Below the pieces are notes generated by a model. That model was not told the origin of the DNA, searched no databases, and saw only the letters and a program-made list of their open reading frames with translations. Positions 28,324-36,947 of a DNA stretch of 64,000 nt are shown here, piece by piece. How positions within the stretch are numbered: the first letter of the stretch is position 1; each line of letters starts with the position of its first letter. The stretch covers positions 56,286-120,285 of the forward strand of contig DLGT01000154.1 in assembly GCA_002482845.1 (NCBI GenBank), given 5' to 3'. The DNA is from Saprospiraceae bacterium UBA7687 (lineage in GTDB: Bacteria; Bacteroidota; Bacteroidia; Chitinophagales; Saprospiraceae). Made by a program: the position numbers and the translations under genes.

Positions 28324-29562
28324 ATGCAAATCACCATCATCGGCGCTGGCGTCATAGGGCTTACCACAGCTTATTATCTTCAGAAAGAAGGTCATGAAGT
28401 TACCATTATTGATCGAGGTAATGGAAGTAATAATTGCTCTTTTGGCAATGCGGGCTACATCTCACCTAGTCATTTTATACCGTTGGCATCACCTGGTATT
28501 GTGGCACAAGGATTGAAGTGGATGTTGAGTTCGACAAGTCCTTTTTATATAAAACCGAGACTCGATGCTTCATTGATAAAATGGGGATGGAAGTTTTATA
28601 AGAATGCTACAGACAAAAAAGTACAAGAAAATGCGCCACACCTAAATAATATCCTTCAGCTCAGTAGAAACCTTATGATCGATCTTGACAAAGATTTGAA
28701 TCATGGATTTCAACTAGAGACCAAAGGATGTTTGATGCTTTATAAATCTGCAGAAACAGGACATCACGAAGCCGAACTTGCCAAAGAAGCAAAAAAATAC
28801 AATATAGATGCGCCGGTCTTAACCCAAAAAGATATCCAAGCCATGGAGCCTGAAGTGGAAGTAGATGTTTTGGGTGGCGTATATTTCCCTATAGATTGTC
28901 ATCTTCATCCTGTGAGAATGATGGAGACGCTACTAGCACATACTAAATCTATGGGTGTGAAGTTTCTTTTTGAACATGAAGTAGAAGGATTTGAATCTTC
29001 CAATGGAAAAGTGAATGCAGTAATCACAAATAAAGGTAAGATCGATGGCGATCATTTAGTCATAGCTTCAGGTGGTTGGTTGGAATTGATGACCAAAAAA
29101 CTAGGTATCTCCTTGCTTTTGCAACCAGGAAAAGGATATAGTACCACGTATAAAAATAGGACAAAAAACTTAAAACATCCAGCTATTTTGGTCGATGATC
29201 GAGTAGCAATGACACCAATGGACAATGAACTAAGGGTAGGCGGTACCATGGAACTTTCTGGTATCAATGATAAAATAAATATGAATAGGGTTCATCCTAT
29301 CATAAAAGCAGCGAATCATTATTATAAAAACCTACATCTCGATGTGCCTACTGAAAACCAAGTATGGACAGGACTTAGACCTTGTTCGCCTGATGGATTG
29401 CCATATATTGGTAATAGTCCACATCACGACAATGTTACCGTTGCGGGCGGACATGCGATGTTGGGTATTTCGTTAGCGGCAGCTACAGGATATCTCGTGA
29501 AGCAGATCATACAGAAGGAAGAAATGGAGATTCCTATGGAGAAATTCAGGGTGGAGAGGTAA
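28324..29562 (+). CDS. FAD-dependent D-amino-acid (D-hydroxyproline) dehydrogenase
   Basis: This 412-residue DAO/DadA-family oxidoreductase has an N-terminal Rossmann motif (IIGAGVIGLTTAYYL), a Ser/Asn-rich SFGNAGYISPSH segment typical of DadA-like enzymes, and a C-terminal GLRPCSPDGLPYIG motif. With the epimerase and deaminase nearby, it most likely oxidises cis-4-hydroxy-D-proline to 1-pyrroline-4-hydroxy-2-carboxylate. A general D-amino-acid dehydrogenase role remains possible. It begins 11 bases after the toxin gene. Confidence 0.87.
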   Translation: MQITIIGAGVIGLTTAYYLQKEGHEVTIIDRGNGSNNCSFGNAGYISPSHFIPLASPGIVAQGLKWMLSSTSPFYIKPRLDASLIKWGWKFYKNATDKKVQENAPHLNNILQLSRNLMIDLDKDLNHGFQLETKGCLMLYKSAETGHHEAELAKEAKKYNIDAPVLTQKDIQAMEPEVEVDVLGGVYFPIDCHLHPVRMMETLLAHTKSMGVKFLFEHEVEGFESSNGKVNAVITNKGKIDGDHLVIASGGWLELMTKKLGISLLLQPGKGYSTTYKNRTKNLKHPAILVDDRVAMTPMDNELRVGGTMELSGINDKINMNRVHPIIKAANHYYKNLHLDVPTENQVWTGLRPCSPDGLPYIGNSPHHDNVTVAGGHAMLGISLAAATGYLVKQIIQKEEMEIPMEKFRVER

Positions 29563-29580
29563 GTGTGACAAGTCAAGTCT

Positions 29581-29609
29581 GTTTAATGTTTAAACGTTTA
29601 ACGTTTAAT
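29581..29609. repeat. GTTTAA(C/T) short repeats between convergent genes
   Basis: Four units (GTTTAAT, GTTTAAAC, GTTTAAC, GTTTAAT) lie in the short gap between the convergent dehydrogenase and Fur genes, in the position where a bidirectional terminator would be expected. Confidence 0.6.
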
Positions 29610-29624
29610 TTGTAAAACAAACTT

Positions 29625-30101
29625 CTATTTCTTCTTATTCTCACAATTTTCCTTCGCACATTTTCCATACAAATTGAGTGAGTGGTGCATGATTTCGAAT
29701 TCTAGCAAGTCGCCCATCATGGATTTTATTTGTTGGATTCTTGGGTCGCAAAACTCTAGTACGGCGCTACAGTCCACGCATATCAAATGGTCATGCTGTT
29801 TAAAACCATAAGACTTTTCGTATTGTGCAAGGTTTTTGCCAAATTGATGTTTGGTAATCAAGTCACAACTTACTAGGAGTTCCAATGTATTATAGACTGT
29901 CGCACGACTTACTCTATAGTTTTGGTTTTTCATGTGGATGTAAAGCGCTTCTGCATCAAAGTGGTCAGTCCTGCGATATATTTCTTCTAGGATGGCATAC
30001 CTTTCTGGAGTCTTTCTCAGGCTATGTTTCTCTAGATGTGCTGAAAATATAGTTTTTACTTCTGAAACGATTTGTTCCAATTTTGCTGGTGCGCTCGTCA
30101 T
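29625..30101 (-). CDS. fur: Fur-family transcriptional regulator
   Basis: This 158-residue metal-dependent repressor has an N-terminal winged helix (RKTPERYAILEEIYRR; SRATVYNTLELL) and a C-terminal dimerisation domain with HDHLICVDC. Structural zinc is likely held by the pairs Cys108/Cys111 and Cys148/Cys153. A Fur versus PerR or Zur function cannot be settled here; Fur is the default for this family in Bacteroidota. It lies 10 bases downstream of the RelA/SpoT gene on the same strand, so the two are probably co-transcribed. Confidence 0.9.
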   Translation of the reverse strand: MTSAPAKLEQIVSEVKTIFSAHLEKHSLRKTPERYAILEEIYRRTDHFDAEALYIHMKNQNYRVSRATVYNTLELLVSCDLITKHQFGKNLAQYEKSYGFKQHDHLICVDCSAVLEFCDPRIQQIKSMMGDLLEFEIMHHSLNLYGKCAKENCENKKK

Positions 30102-30111
30102 ATTTTTAATA

Positions 30112-32352
30112 TCATTTGAATGTTCTATCTGTTCTCACTACCGAAGAGATTCCTTCCACCTTTTCGAGTGTTTGTACAACGATATTTAATTGATCTTTGT
30201 TCAACACTACGATGCCTATCCTACCTTCGAAGTATCCTTCTTTGCCTTCTATACTGAATGATTTTATATTGATGCCTAGTTTGTTAGACAGAGCATTGGT
30301 CAGGGATTGGATTACACCAGGTCCGCTGTCAATACCGGTTACAAGGAGTTCAACTACGAAATTAGAATTAACACTATCTTCCCAGTCTGCTTTCAGTACG
30401 CGATAGCCATAATTGGCCAATATCTGTACGGCATTGCTACAATTTGTTCTATGTATTTTTAGACCTGCATTGGACGTCAAGTAAGCAAAAATATCATCAC
30501 CTTGCACTGGATTGCAACATGCTGCTAGAGAATATTGGTACATATCCGCAGGCTCACCATTGACTAGTATATTGGACCTATTTGCTTTGGCTGGACGTTG
30601 GATTTTCTTTAACTCTTCTGCTATTGGTGCATCTTTATTAGGCTCTTCTTCGTCCTTTTTAAATACAATTTTGCCACTTTCTACAGTGTAGTTTTTGATA
30701 TCTGATATCTTGACATCTTCTACGGACAAGGCATAATACAAGTCTATCCTTGATTTGAATCCCAATTGTTTGGCGATAATATCTACGTTTTCTTCTAGAT
30801 CGATCTTTAGGTTTTTGAGCTTGCGTTCTAGGGCTTCTTTACCATATTCTCCTACTTTTCTGCGTTCTTCTTTCATCGCAGACCTGATCTTTGACCTAGC
30901 TTTGCCAGTTACCACCATTTTGAGCCAATCTTCATTAGGCTTCTGGTTTTTGTTGGTTACTACGGCTATTTGATCGCCATTATTGAGCTTGTAGCCCATC
31001 GGGACAAGCTTGTTATTGACCTTGATAGCAGTGGCATGGTATCCGATGTCTGTGTGGATTTCGAAGGCAAAATCTAAGGCAGTTGCTCCTTTCGGTATGA
31101 TACGCATATCACCTTTCGGAGTGAATACATATACTTCTTCACTAAACAAATTGGTTTTGAAGTCATTAATAAATTCTAAGGCATTGGCATGTTTAGTATC
31201 TAGGATTTCTCTGATATTGTCGAGCCAGTTATCATAAACATTTTCTTGTTTTTTGATACCTTTATATTTCCAATGCGCCGCAAATCCTTTCTCTGCGATC
31301 TCGTCCATCCTTTCTGTACGGATTTGCACTTCTACATATTTACCTTTTGGTCCTATGACCGTAGTGTGTAGAGACTCATATCCATTCCCTTTTGGTGTAG
31401 TGATCCAATCTTTGAGCCTTTCGGGAATGGGTTTATATACATCAGTAATGATAGAATATATTTGCCAACAAAAGCTCTTTTCTTTTTCGATCGGAACATC
31501 CATAATGATTCTCACCGCAAAAATGTCGTAAATCTCTTCAAAATTTACCTTGTTTTGCTTTATTTTGGTGTAGATACTTGAGATGGCTTTAGATCTTCCC
31601 AAAACTCTAAATGGCACATTGAGATGGGCAATTTCTTCTTTTAATGGATTGATAAATTGCTCAATATATTCATTTCTAGCTTGGTCTGACTCTGCAAGTT
31701 TGTTAGAAAGTTCTTGGTAAACTTCTGGTTCAGTGATTTTAAGACAGATATCCTGAAATTCTGTTTTTATATTGTAAAGACCCAATCTGTGAGCTAAAGG
31801 CGTATAAATATAATCCGTTTCGGCAGCGATTTTGAGTTGTTTATGTTTCGGTTGCGCGCCTATTGTACGGAGATTATGGAGTCTATCTGCCATTTTTATG
31901 AGTACCACACGAACATCTACGACAAGCGTACTTAATACTTTTTTGAAGTTTTCAGCTTGAGGGCTATCTGTCGATTCCAGATTGTATGTTCCATCAAGTT
32001 TTGTCAGTCCATCTACGATAATCGTAACTTTGGGGCCAAACATTTCTTGGATCTCTGCAAGTGTCACGGGCGTATCTTCAACCACATCGTGAAGTAAGGC
32101 ACAGATTACCGCTGTAGGTCCAAGTCCTATTTCTTCAAAACAAATTCTTGCTACTTCTATTGGATGGAAGATGTAGGGCTCACCTGATTTTCGACGTTGG
32201 TATTTATGCGCATCTACGGCAAGCTCGTATGCTTTTTCGAGATCAGCTTTGTCTTCATTTTGCAACCTATTTTCCATGAGTTTGAGTATTTCATCAAACT
32301 TGGCCCTTACTGCTTTTAACTCATCTTCATTTATGGCGATTCCTACCGGCAT
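30112..32352 (-). CDS. Bifunctional (p)ppGpp synthetase/hydrolase (RelA/SpoT)
   Basis: This 746-residue stringent-response enzyme has an N-terminal HD hydrolase domain with His63, His88 and Asp89 (ALLHDVVEDTP), so hydrolysis should be active. The synthetase domain carries YESLHTTV and VEVQIRT motifs. TGS (VFTPKGDMRIIPKGATALDFAF), helical and zinc-finger-like (CCNPVQGD, HRTNC) regions and a C-terminal ACT domain follow. This is the single long RSH type usual in Bacteroidota. The Fur gene follows in the same transcription unit. Confidence 0.96.
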   Translation of the reverse strand: MPVGIAINEDELKAVRAKFDEILKLMENRLQNEDKADLEKAYELAVDAHKYQRRKSGEPYIFHPIEVARICFEEIGLGPTAVICALLHDVVEDTPVTLAEIQEMFGPKVTIIVDGLTKLDGTYNLESTDSPQAENFKKVLSTLVVDVRVVLIKMADRLHNLRTIGAQPKHKQLKIAAETDYIYTPLAHRLGLYNIKTEFQDICLKITEPEVYQELSNKLAESDQARNEYIEQFINPLKEEIAHLNVPFRVLGRSKAISSIYTKIKQNKVNFEEIYDIFAVRIIMDVPIEKEKSFCWQIYSIITDVYKPIPERLKDWITTPKGNGYESLHTTVIGPKGKYVEVQIRTERMDEIAEKGFAAHWKYKGIKKQENVYDNWLDNIREILDTKHANALEFINDFKTNLFSEEVYVFTPKGDMRIIPKGATALDFAFEIHTDIGYHATAIKVNNKLVPMGYKLNNGDQIAVVTNKNQKPNEDWLKMVVTGKARSKIRSAMKEERRKVGEYGKEALERKLKNLKIDLEENVDIIAKQLGFKSRIDLYYALSVEDVKISDIKNYTVESGKIVFKKDEEEPNKDAPIAEELKKIQRPAKANRSNILVNGEPADMYQYSLAACCNPVQGDDIFAYLTSNAGLKIHRTNCSNAVQILANYGYRVLKADWEDSVNSNFVVELLVTGIDSGPGVIQSLTNALSNKLGINIKSFSIEGKEGYFEGRIGIVVLNKDQLNIVVQTLEKVEGISSVVRTDRTFK

Positions 32353-32564
32353 AATTACTATTAATTGATCCTTTTACCCAAAGAATACAAATTTAGAATA
32401 AATGAAACAATAATTCAAGTTTAGGTAAGAATATTTTTGAAAATGGACATTAATTGATATTCACCAAAGACAAATTATATAGAATCCATCCGCTCTCAAA
32501 CTTTACTTCTATGTATTTTGTTTGAATTACAGTACTTCCGAAACAATGGCCTTTATATGCTTTT

Positions 32565-32837
32565 ATGAAATATGAGTTTATTTATATCTTATTAATGATC
32601 AATGTTTTGGCTTACGTTATGATGTGGATGGACAAAAGAGCAGCCATCCACAGAAAGAGCAGAATAAGCGAAAGGACGCTTTTTATATTTGCTATTGTCG
32701 GTGGAAGTTTGGGTATTTGGCTAGGGACACGTGTTCCATTGTTTCATAAAGCTGCAAAATCTAAGTTTACAATTGGTATTCCAATAATTATTTTGATACA
32801 GTTTGGTCTAATTTTCTATTATTTTAGTTACAAATAA
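32565..32837 (+). CDS. DUF1294 small membrane protein
   Basis: This 90-residue protein has two or three membrane helices with a conserved cytosolic loop MDKRAA...RISERTLF and GGSLGIWLG, then HKAAKSKF, all features of DUF1294. The function is unknown. It diverges from the RelA/SpoT gene, and the 210-base gap between them must hold both promoters. Confidence 0.83.
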   Translation: MKYEFIYILLMINVLAYVMMWMDKRAAIHRKSRISERTLFIFAIVGGSLGIWLGTRVPLFHKAAKSKFTIGIPIIILIQFGLIFYYFSYK

Positions 32838-32891
32838 TAAAAATGAATATCTTTACATAAATTTTAAATTCGAAGTATTCAATAGTAGTGT

Positions 32892-32956
32892 GAAACTTAA
32901 CACTTAATCTTAAACTTAATATTATTCTTAAGCTTATTCTTAACCTAAATCTTAAT
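32892..32956. repeat. Degenerate CTTAA(T/C)CT repeats
   Basis: About nine imperfect copies of a CTTAAYNT-like word (ACTTAACACTTAATCTTAA and so on, including CTTAAGCTTATTCTTAACCT) end four bases before the ATG of the Bax-inhibitor gene. This is the same family as at 13887-13946 and 63493-63577. Confidence 0.65.
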
Positions 32957-32960
32957 AAAC

Positions 32961-33710
32961 ATGTCAAAATCTTTTTTCGAATCAAGAAATCCTGTTTTTA
33001 TCGAAGAAAAACTTCAAAAACTAGGTCAGTCAGGTGCTTTGACCAATGAAAGTGTTAATGATGTAATGTCTATTTCAGGAGCAATCAATAAGACTGCTAT
33101 TTTGTTTGTCATTTTGTTAGCTACAAGTGCAGCTAGTTATGCCATGCCGTCTATGTTTCTGCTTATAGTTGGTATCGTCGGTGGCTTGATTGCGGTTTTA
33201 GTAGCTAGTTTTAAACCACATACTTCTGCTATTGCGGCACCTGTGTATGCAGGATTTGAAGGTTTAGCTTTAGGTACGATTTCGGCGATGTATGCTACTA
33301 TGCTAGATGGCATTGTTTTGCAAGCAGTGAGTCTTACCTTTGCAACTTTGATTTCAATGTTAGTTCTTTATAAATCTGGACTCATCAAAGTGACAGATAA
33401 ATTCCGATCAGGTGTCATGATGGCAACTGGTGCAATTTTTTTGGTGTATTTGGTAAGTATGATTGGTAGTATGTTTGGTTGGAATATGCCATATTTGCAC
33501 CAAGGCGGTATGATAGGTATTGGTATCAGTGTTGTCATAATAGCTGTGGCTGCGTTAAATCTGTTATTAGATTTTGATAATTTTGATAAAGCAGCACAAG
33601 CTCGCGCTCCTAAGTATATGGAATGGTTTTGTGGACTAAGTTTGATGGTGACTTTAGTATGGTTATACATCGAGTTTTTAAGATTATTATCCATGCTCAA
33701 TCGTGATTAA
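32961..33710 (+). CDS. Bax inhibitor-1/YccA-family membrane protein
   Basis: This 249-residue inner-membrane protein has about seven predicted helices from residue 50 onward and a soluble N-terminus of about 45 residues (the SFFESRNPVF start seen in Bacteroidota members). The segment YAGFEGLALGTISAMY and the acidic residues late in the chain (LLLDFDNFDKA) fit the Bax1-I family, whose members include calcium-leak channels such as BsYetJ. The actual activity here is unknown. A hairpin terminator follows. Confidence 0.9.
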   Translation: MSKSFFESRNPVFIEEKLQKLGQSGALTNESVNDVMSISGAINKTAILFVILLATSAASYAMPSMFLLIVGIVGGLIAVLVASFKPHTSAIAAPVYAGFEGLALGTISAMYATMLDGIVLQAVSLTFATLISMLVLYKSGLIKVTDKFRSGVMMATGAIFLVYLVSMIGSMFGWNMPYLHQGGMIGIGISVVIIAVAALNLLLDFDNFDKAAQARAPKYMEWFCGLSLMVTLVWLYIEFLRLLSMLNRD

Positions 33711-33730
33711 TATTTTGTAGATAAAAATAG

Positions 33731-33770
33731 ATATGGTCGATGTGTTTTCATAATGCATCGACCATTTTGA
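33731..33770 (+). terminator. Probable terminator after Bax-inhibitor gene
   Basis: Perfect arms ATGGTCGATG (33733-33742) and CATCGACCAT (33756-33765) are followed by a short T-run. Confidence 0.7.
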
Positions 33771-33790
33771 TAATTAGAAAGAATCACAGT

Positions 33791-34477
33791 ATGAAATCTA
33801 TATTTTTATTTTTTGCAATTTACGTATTTTCAATAGGAACTCTTGACGCGCAATTGCTTGATGAACCACAAAGACGAATTCTGCATAAATTAGGAATAAA
33901 AAAAATCGAAAAAACAATCCTAAGCGACTCCATTAATAGTGATTATTTGTGGACAGAACAAGAAGTAAATCATTTAGGATTTATAATAAAACAAACTTAT
34001 CATAACGAAAGAAGTAGAATCGTTGTACAAGAATTTGATTATTTGCACGATTCCATTTTGATAGAAAGCCAATATATTCATCGGAATGAGCCGAATATAA
34101 AAACCAAATATTCCAAAAATACCTATACAAAAGATCTAAAGCGCAAAACCTTCAGTTTTTATGATGGAGATAGATTACAAATGCGATCTAAGTTCAAATT
34201 TACTAAAGATGGTGAACTAGAATTTAAGGAAGAAAGGTTATATGGAATCAAAGGAACTAACAGTTACAGCGGTAAAAAGAAATATTCTTATAAATACAAT
34301 GCAGAGGGAAAGGTAGAAACAGTTCAGTTGAAAGATAAAACCAAAGGTAAAACGGAAACTAAAATTTACAAAAATATTTATAAATCAGACCCATATACCG
34401 TAGAAAACTATCTTATTTCCAACAATGGCGAAGAAGACCAAATCATTGATAGAGAAGTTTTTGACAAAATAGATTGA
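33791..34477 (+). CDS. Secreted protein of unknown function, probably 5' part of a frameshifted gene
   Basis: The ATG at 33791 opens a signal peptide (KSIFLFFAIYVFSIGTLDAQ); an in-frame TTG at 33740 is unlikely. The 228 residues carry repeated beta-strand motifs ending in Tyr-rich YSYKYNAEGKVETVQ, resembling YD/RHS-like or antirepeat modules of Bacteroidota lipoproteins. The frame stops at TGA 34475. The next frame (-1) continues directly with a similar module, so the gene may be broken by one base in the A-run near 34463-34470 (GACAAAATAG). Function unknown. Confidence 0.6.
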   Translation: MKSIFLFFAIYVFSIGTLDAQLLDEPQRRILHKLGIKKIEKTILSDSINSDYLWTEQEVNHLGFIIKQTYHNERSRIVVQEFDYLHDSILIESQYIHRNEPNIKTKYSKNTYTKDLKRKTFSFYDGDRLQMRSKFKFTKDGELEFKEERLYGIKGTNSYSGKKKYSYKYNAEGKVETVQLKDKTKGKTETKIYKNIYKSDPYTVENYLISNNGEEDQIIDREVFDKID

Positions 34478-34665
34478 AAGTTTCTGAGCATTTCTTTAGA
34501 CGTGGCAACTCCATTATGCAATTAGCAAATAGGAAAATGGAAATTAAAAAGGGAGAATCTCAACGCAAAGAATATTTTTATGATGATCGTGGATTAATCA
34601 TCTTAGAAGTGATGAGTGCAAATCGCAATCAAAAAATAGAAATTAGGTATGATTATTTTAATTGA
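34474..34665 (+). pseudogene. Possible 3' part of the frameshifted gene upstream
   Basis: The 63 codons begin at a TTG overlapping the previous stop. They encode EYFYDDRGLIILEVMSANR, a module like YKYNAEGKVETVQLK in the upstream frame. There is no signal peptide or independent start of quality. Adding one base in the A-run just upstream would join both frames into one protein of about 290 residues. An independent small gene is possible but less likely. Confidence 0.5.
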
Positions 34666-34671
34666 TGCGTT

Positions 34672-35115
34672 ATGAACATTGAACGATATCAAACTATTGT
34701 TTCAGAAGATGTATTGACTTTCGAATTTATTAGTGTTGGTCCGAAAGGGAATATACCAAAAATTGTAGTTTATCAACATATAGAAGGAAATTTATATAAC
34801 TTAGCTTTTGGCGAACCAAATGGAAATTTGGGATTTATTGATGATTTGATCGTTACCGACAACAAAGACACTGATAAAATTTTAGTAACTGTTGCATCCA
34901 CAATTTATGATTTTTTTGCAGTTCATCAAGGAACTTTAGTCTTAGCTAAAGGCAGTACCCACTCACGTACATGGCTTTATAGAAGGTATCTATCAAGATT
35001 TTTAGATTTAATAAATGAAGAATTTATTTTATTTGGTGAACTGAATAATAAAATAGAACGTTTCAATATTGGACAAGATTACACATCTTTTTACATCACT
35101 CAAAGTACAAAATAA
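34672..35115 (+). CDS. DUF6934 family protein
   Basis: This 147-residue cytoplasmic protein has the DUF6934 pattern: N-terminal FEFISVGPKGNIPKIV, YNLAFGEPN, IDDLIVTDNKDTDKILVTVAST and GSTHSRTWLYRRYLSRF. The Arg-rich STHSRTWLYRRY stretch is the most conserved part of the family. Function unknown. Its TAA overlaps the next gene's ATG (TAATG), so translation is coupled to the 68-residue partner. The two-gene layout resembles toxin-antitoxin cassettes, which is inference. Confidence 0.75.
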   Translation: MNIERYQTIVSEDVLTFEFISVGPKGNIPKIVVYQHIEGNLYNLAFGEPNGNLGFIDDLIVTDNKDTDKILVTVASTIYDFFAVHQGTLVLAKGSTHSRTWLYRRYLSRFLDLINEEFILFGELNNKIERFNIGQDYTSFYITQSTK

Positions 35116-35321
35116 TGCTAAAGAAAAATATTGTTTTATCAGAACTTAATGCTAAAGTTGACCATTCTTTAGGTGAAAAGTATAAAGAAGTTATTTTATT
35201 CAAAGAAAAGTATGAATGGGCCAAAAGACATGTTAAAGGCCGAAATATCAACAAAGAAATTGAAGACGCTTTAGCAACCGATAACCAATCAAATAAAAAA
35301 AGGGTTTTTGAAGAAAAATAA
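35115..35321 (+). CDS. Small helical partner of DUF6934 protein
   Basis: The 68 residues are highly charged and predicted mainly helical (KYKEVILFKEKYEWAKRHV, NKEIEDALATDN). No known domain is recognised. The one-base overlap with the DUF6934 stop makes a co-translated pair. Confidence 0.65.
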   Translation: MLKKNIVLSELNAKVDHSLGEKYKEVILFKEKYEWAKRHVKGRNINKEIEDALATDNQSNKKRVFEEK

Positions 35322-35342
35322 ATTCTTACTTTATTCTTCCCA

Positions 35343-35849
35343 ATGCAAGAAATAATAACGCTCTCACAAAAGACCCAAACTTTAGAACGGAATGAATTTT
35401 TGAAAGTCAAAGGTAGTGTTGATACGAATATTTATTATGTAGAAAGTGGTAGTTTGAGTGTTTTTATCCTTGATGAAAGTGAAGAACAAGTTATTCGATT
35501 CGGTTATCAGGGAAATATTATTGTGGCTCTTGACTCTTATTTGACTAGTAAGCCTTCTGATTTTTATATCCAAGCAATCAAAAAATCAACGGTCAAGGTC
35601 ATTACAAAACTACAAATGGATAACTTTTTAAATAAAGAAGAAAATCACTTATTATGGACAAAAATCTTGGAAGACTTAGTGTTGCAACAAATGGAAAGAG
35701 AAATTGATATCCTAACTAGTTCTCCAAAAGAAAGATATCTCCGTGTCCTTAAACGAAGTCCAAAACTTTTTCAAGAAATACCTAATAGATACATTGCCAA
35801 TTATCTAAGAATGAGTCCTGAAACGCTGTCTCGGCTAAAAAAATCTTGA
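35343..35849 (+). CDS. Crp/Fnr-family transcriptional regulator
   Basis: The 168 residues comprise a cyclic-nucleotide-binding-type beta roll (NIYYVESGSLSVFI, IRFGYQGNIIV) and a C-terminal helix-turn-helix. The recognition helix reads PETLSR, containing the Glu160-x-x-Ser163-Arg164 motif that in E. coli FNR contacts TTGAT half-sites. There are no cysteines, so it cannot hold an FNR-type Fe-S cluster; the effector is unknown. The N-terminus is short for the family. A perfect TTGATnnnnATCAA site overlaps its stop codon, upstream of the DinB gene. Confidence 0.87.
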   Translation: MQEIITLSQKTQTLERNEFLKVKGSVDTNIYYVESGSLSVFILDESEEQVIRFGYQGNIIVALDSYLTSKPSDFYIQAIKKSTVKVITKLQMDNFLNKEENHLLWTKILEDLVLQQMEREIDILTSSPKERYLRVLKRSPKLFQEIPNRYIANYLRMSPETLSRLKKS

Positions 35850-35864
35850 TTTCGATCAAGATTT
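35841..35864 (+). promoter_or_regulatory. FNR-like operator TTGAT-N4-ATCAA
   Basis: A perfect 10-bp inverted repeat with a TTCG centre contains TTGAT (35846-35850) and ATCAA (35855-35859). It overlaps the regulator's TGA. A -7-like GACCTTTG lies at 35882-35889, placing the palindrome centre near -41 of the start expected for the DinB gene, the classic class II activator position. It could alternatively act as a TTCG-capped mRNA hairpin; there is no T-run. Confidence 0.62.
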
Positions 35865-35905
35865 CAGTAAAATTTTATGTCGACCTTTGTGGCAAATAAA
35901 ATCAT

Positions 35906-36466
35906 ATGCAATCAGAAGTTTTAATACAAACACTCACAGAACAAACAAGAGTCATCATTAATCAATTAGAGAGCCTTCGAAATGAAGACCTAAACACATT
36001 GACTTGGAGAGAAAATCCAACATCATGGAATATCCTAGAATGTATAGAACACATCAATAGATATGGAGATTTTTATCTTCCAGAAATAGCATCAAAGATA
36101 AAAATATCCAACACCAACGCAGATACTGTATTCAAAAGTGGTTGGTTGGGAAGCTATTTTGCAAAAAGCATGGCACCAAAGGAAAAATTAAATAAAATGG
36201 CGACCTTTAAGGATAAAAATCCCTTGAATGCGCAACTGAATCAAACAGTAATTGATACATGTATAAACCAACAAATGGAACTTCTTGATTTACTTCAGCA
36301 ATCTAGATTCATAAGTTTAAACAAGGTTAAAATCAATGTTTCAATATCTAAATTTATAAAACTAAAGCTAGGAGATACTTTCCAGTTTTTTATTAACCAT
36401 ATAAGGAGGCATTTGGTCCAAATAGAAAATACAAAAGCAAAGTCAAAACCTACTGCATTGAGTTAA
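35906..36466 (+). CDS. DinB-superfamily protein
   Basis: This 186-residue four-helix-bundle protein of the DinB/YfiT-like metal-binding superfamily has candidate metal ligands in the helix ECIEHINRYGDFY and near the C-terminus (FFINHIRRHLVQIE). The N-terminal WRENPTSWNILECIEHI is typical of Bacteroidota members. Some relatives are thiol transferases, such as bacillithiol S-transferases. The substrate is unknown. It lies 56 bases after the Crp/Fnr-type gene and behind its probable operator. Confidence 0.83.
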   Translation: MQSEVLIQTLTEQTRVIINQLESLRNEDLNTLTWRENPTSWNILECIEHINRYGDFYLPEIASKIKISNTNADTVFKSGWLGSYFAKSMAPKEKLNKMATFKDKNPLNAQLNQTVIDTCINQQMELLDLLQQSRFISLNKVKINVSISKFIKLKLGDTFQFFINHIRRHLVQIENTKAKSKPTALS

Positions 36467-36516
36467 TGACAAGTTTGTCCCGATAGTGTTAGCATTAACT
36501 TATTATCTGAGATAAA

Positions 36517-36726
36517 TTAAAGTGCTTCTTGCTCTTCTATGATTTCAAGGGCTTGATCTACATCAGATTGTTTAACTTTAATTTCCACATTTTCTAAAGG
36601 TAACAACGTTTGACTTTCGTTTGTGGTAAACGTCTCAATACCAGCATTATGAAGTGTCGCTACCATGATATCAGCAATAATGGGATCTTTGTATGATCTA
36701 ATGGTTACAAAATTTTCGTCATTCAT
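36517..36726 (-). CDS. DUF2007-type small protein
   Basis: This 69-residue beta-alpha-beta protein starts FVTIRSYKDPIIADIMVATLHNAGIETF and ends with VKQSDVDQALEIIEEQ, the DUF2007 (putative signal-transducing) pattern: a GlnB-like ferredoxin fold with no known activity. The gene is convergent with the DinB gene. Confidence 0.8.
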   Translation of the reverse strand: MNDENFVTIRSYKDPIIADIMVATLHNAGIETFTTNESQTLLPLENVEIKVKQSDVDQALEIIEEQEAL

Positions 36727-36947
36727 ATTCTATGCTTTAATTATTTTTATAACCGAAATTATTGGGTAATTAGTTCCGTATGATCACATAAAAATGATGT
36801 TAACTTACTTTTTACAACATTCTAATGATAATTTTATGGATAAGCTATTAAGCTAGGAATTTAATCGAGCCACATTAAATATACCTTTATTTTCTTCCAT
36901 ACATTTGGCAGTTTAATTACTATCTTTGCCCAAAATAAAGCATTCTA

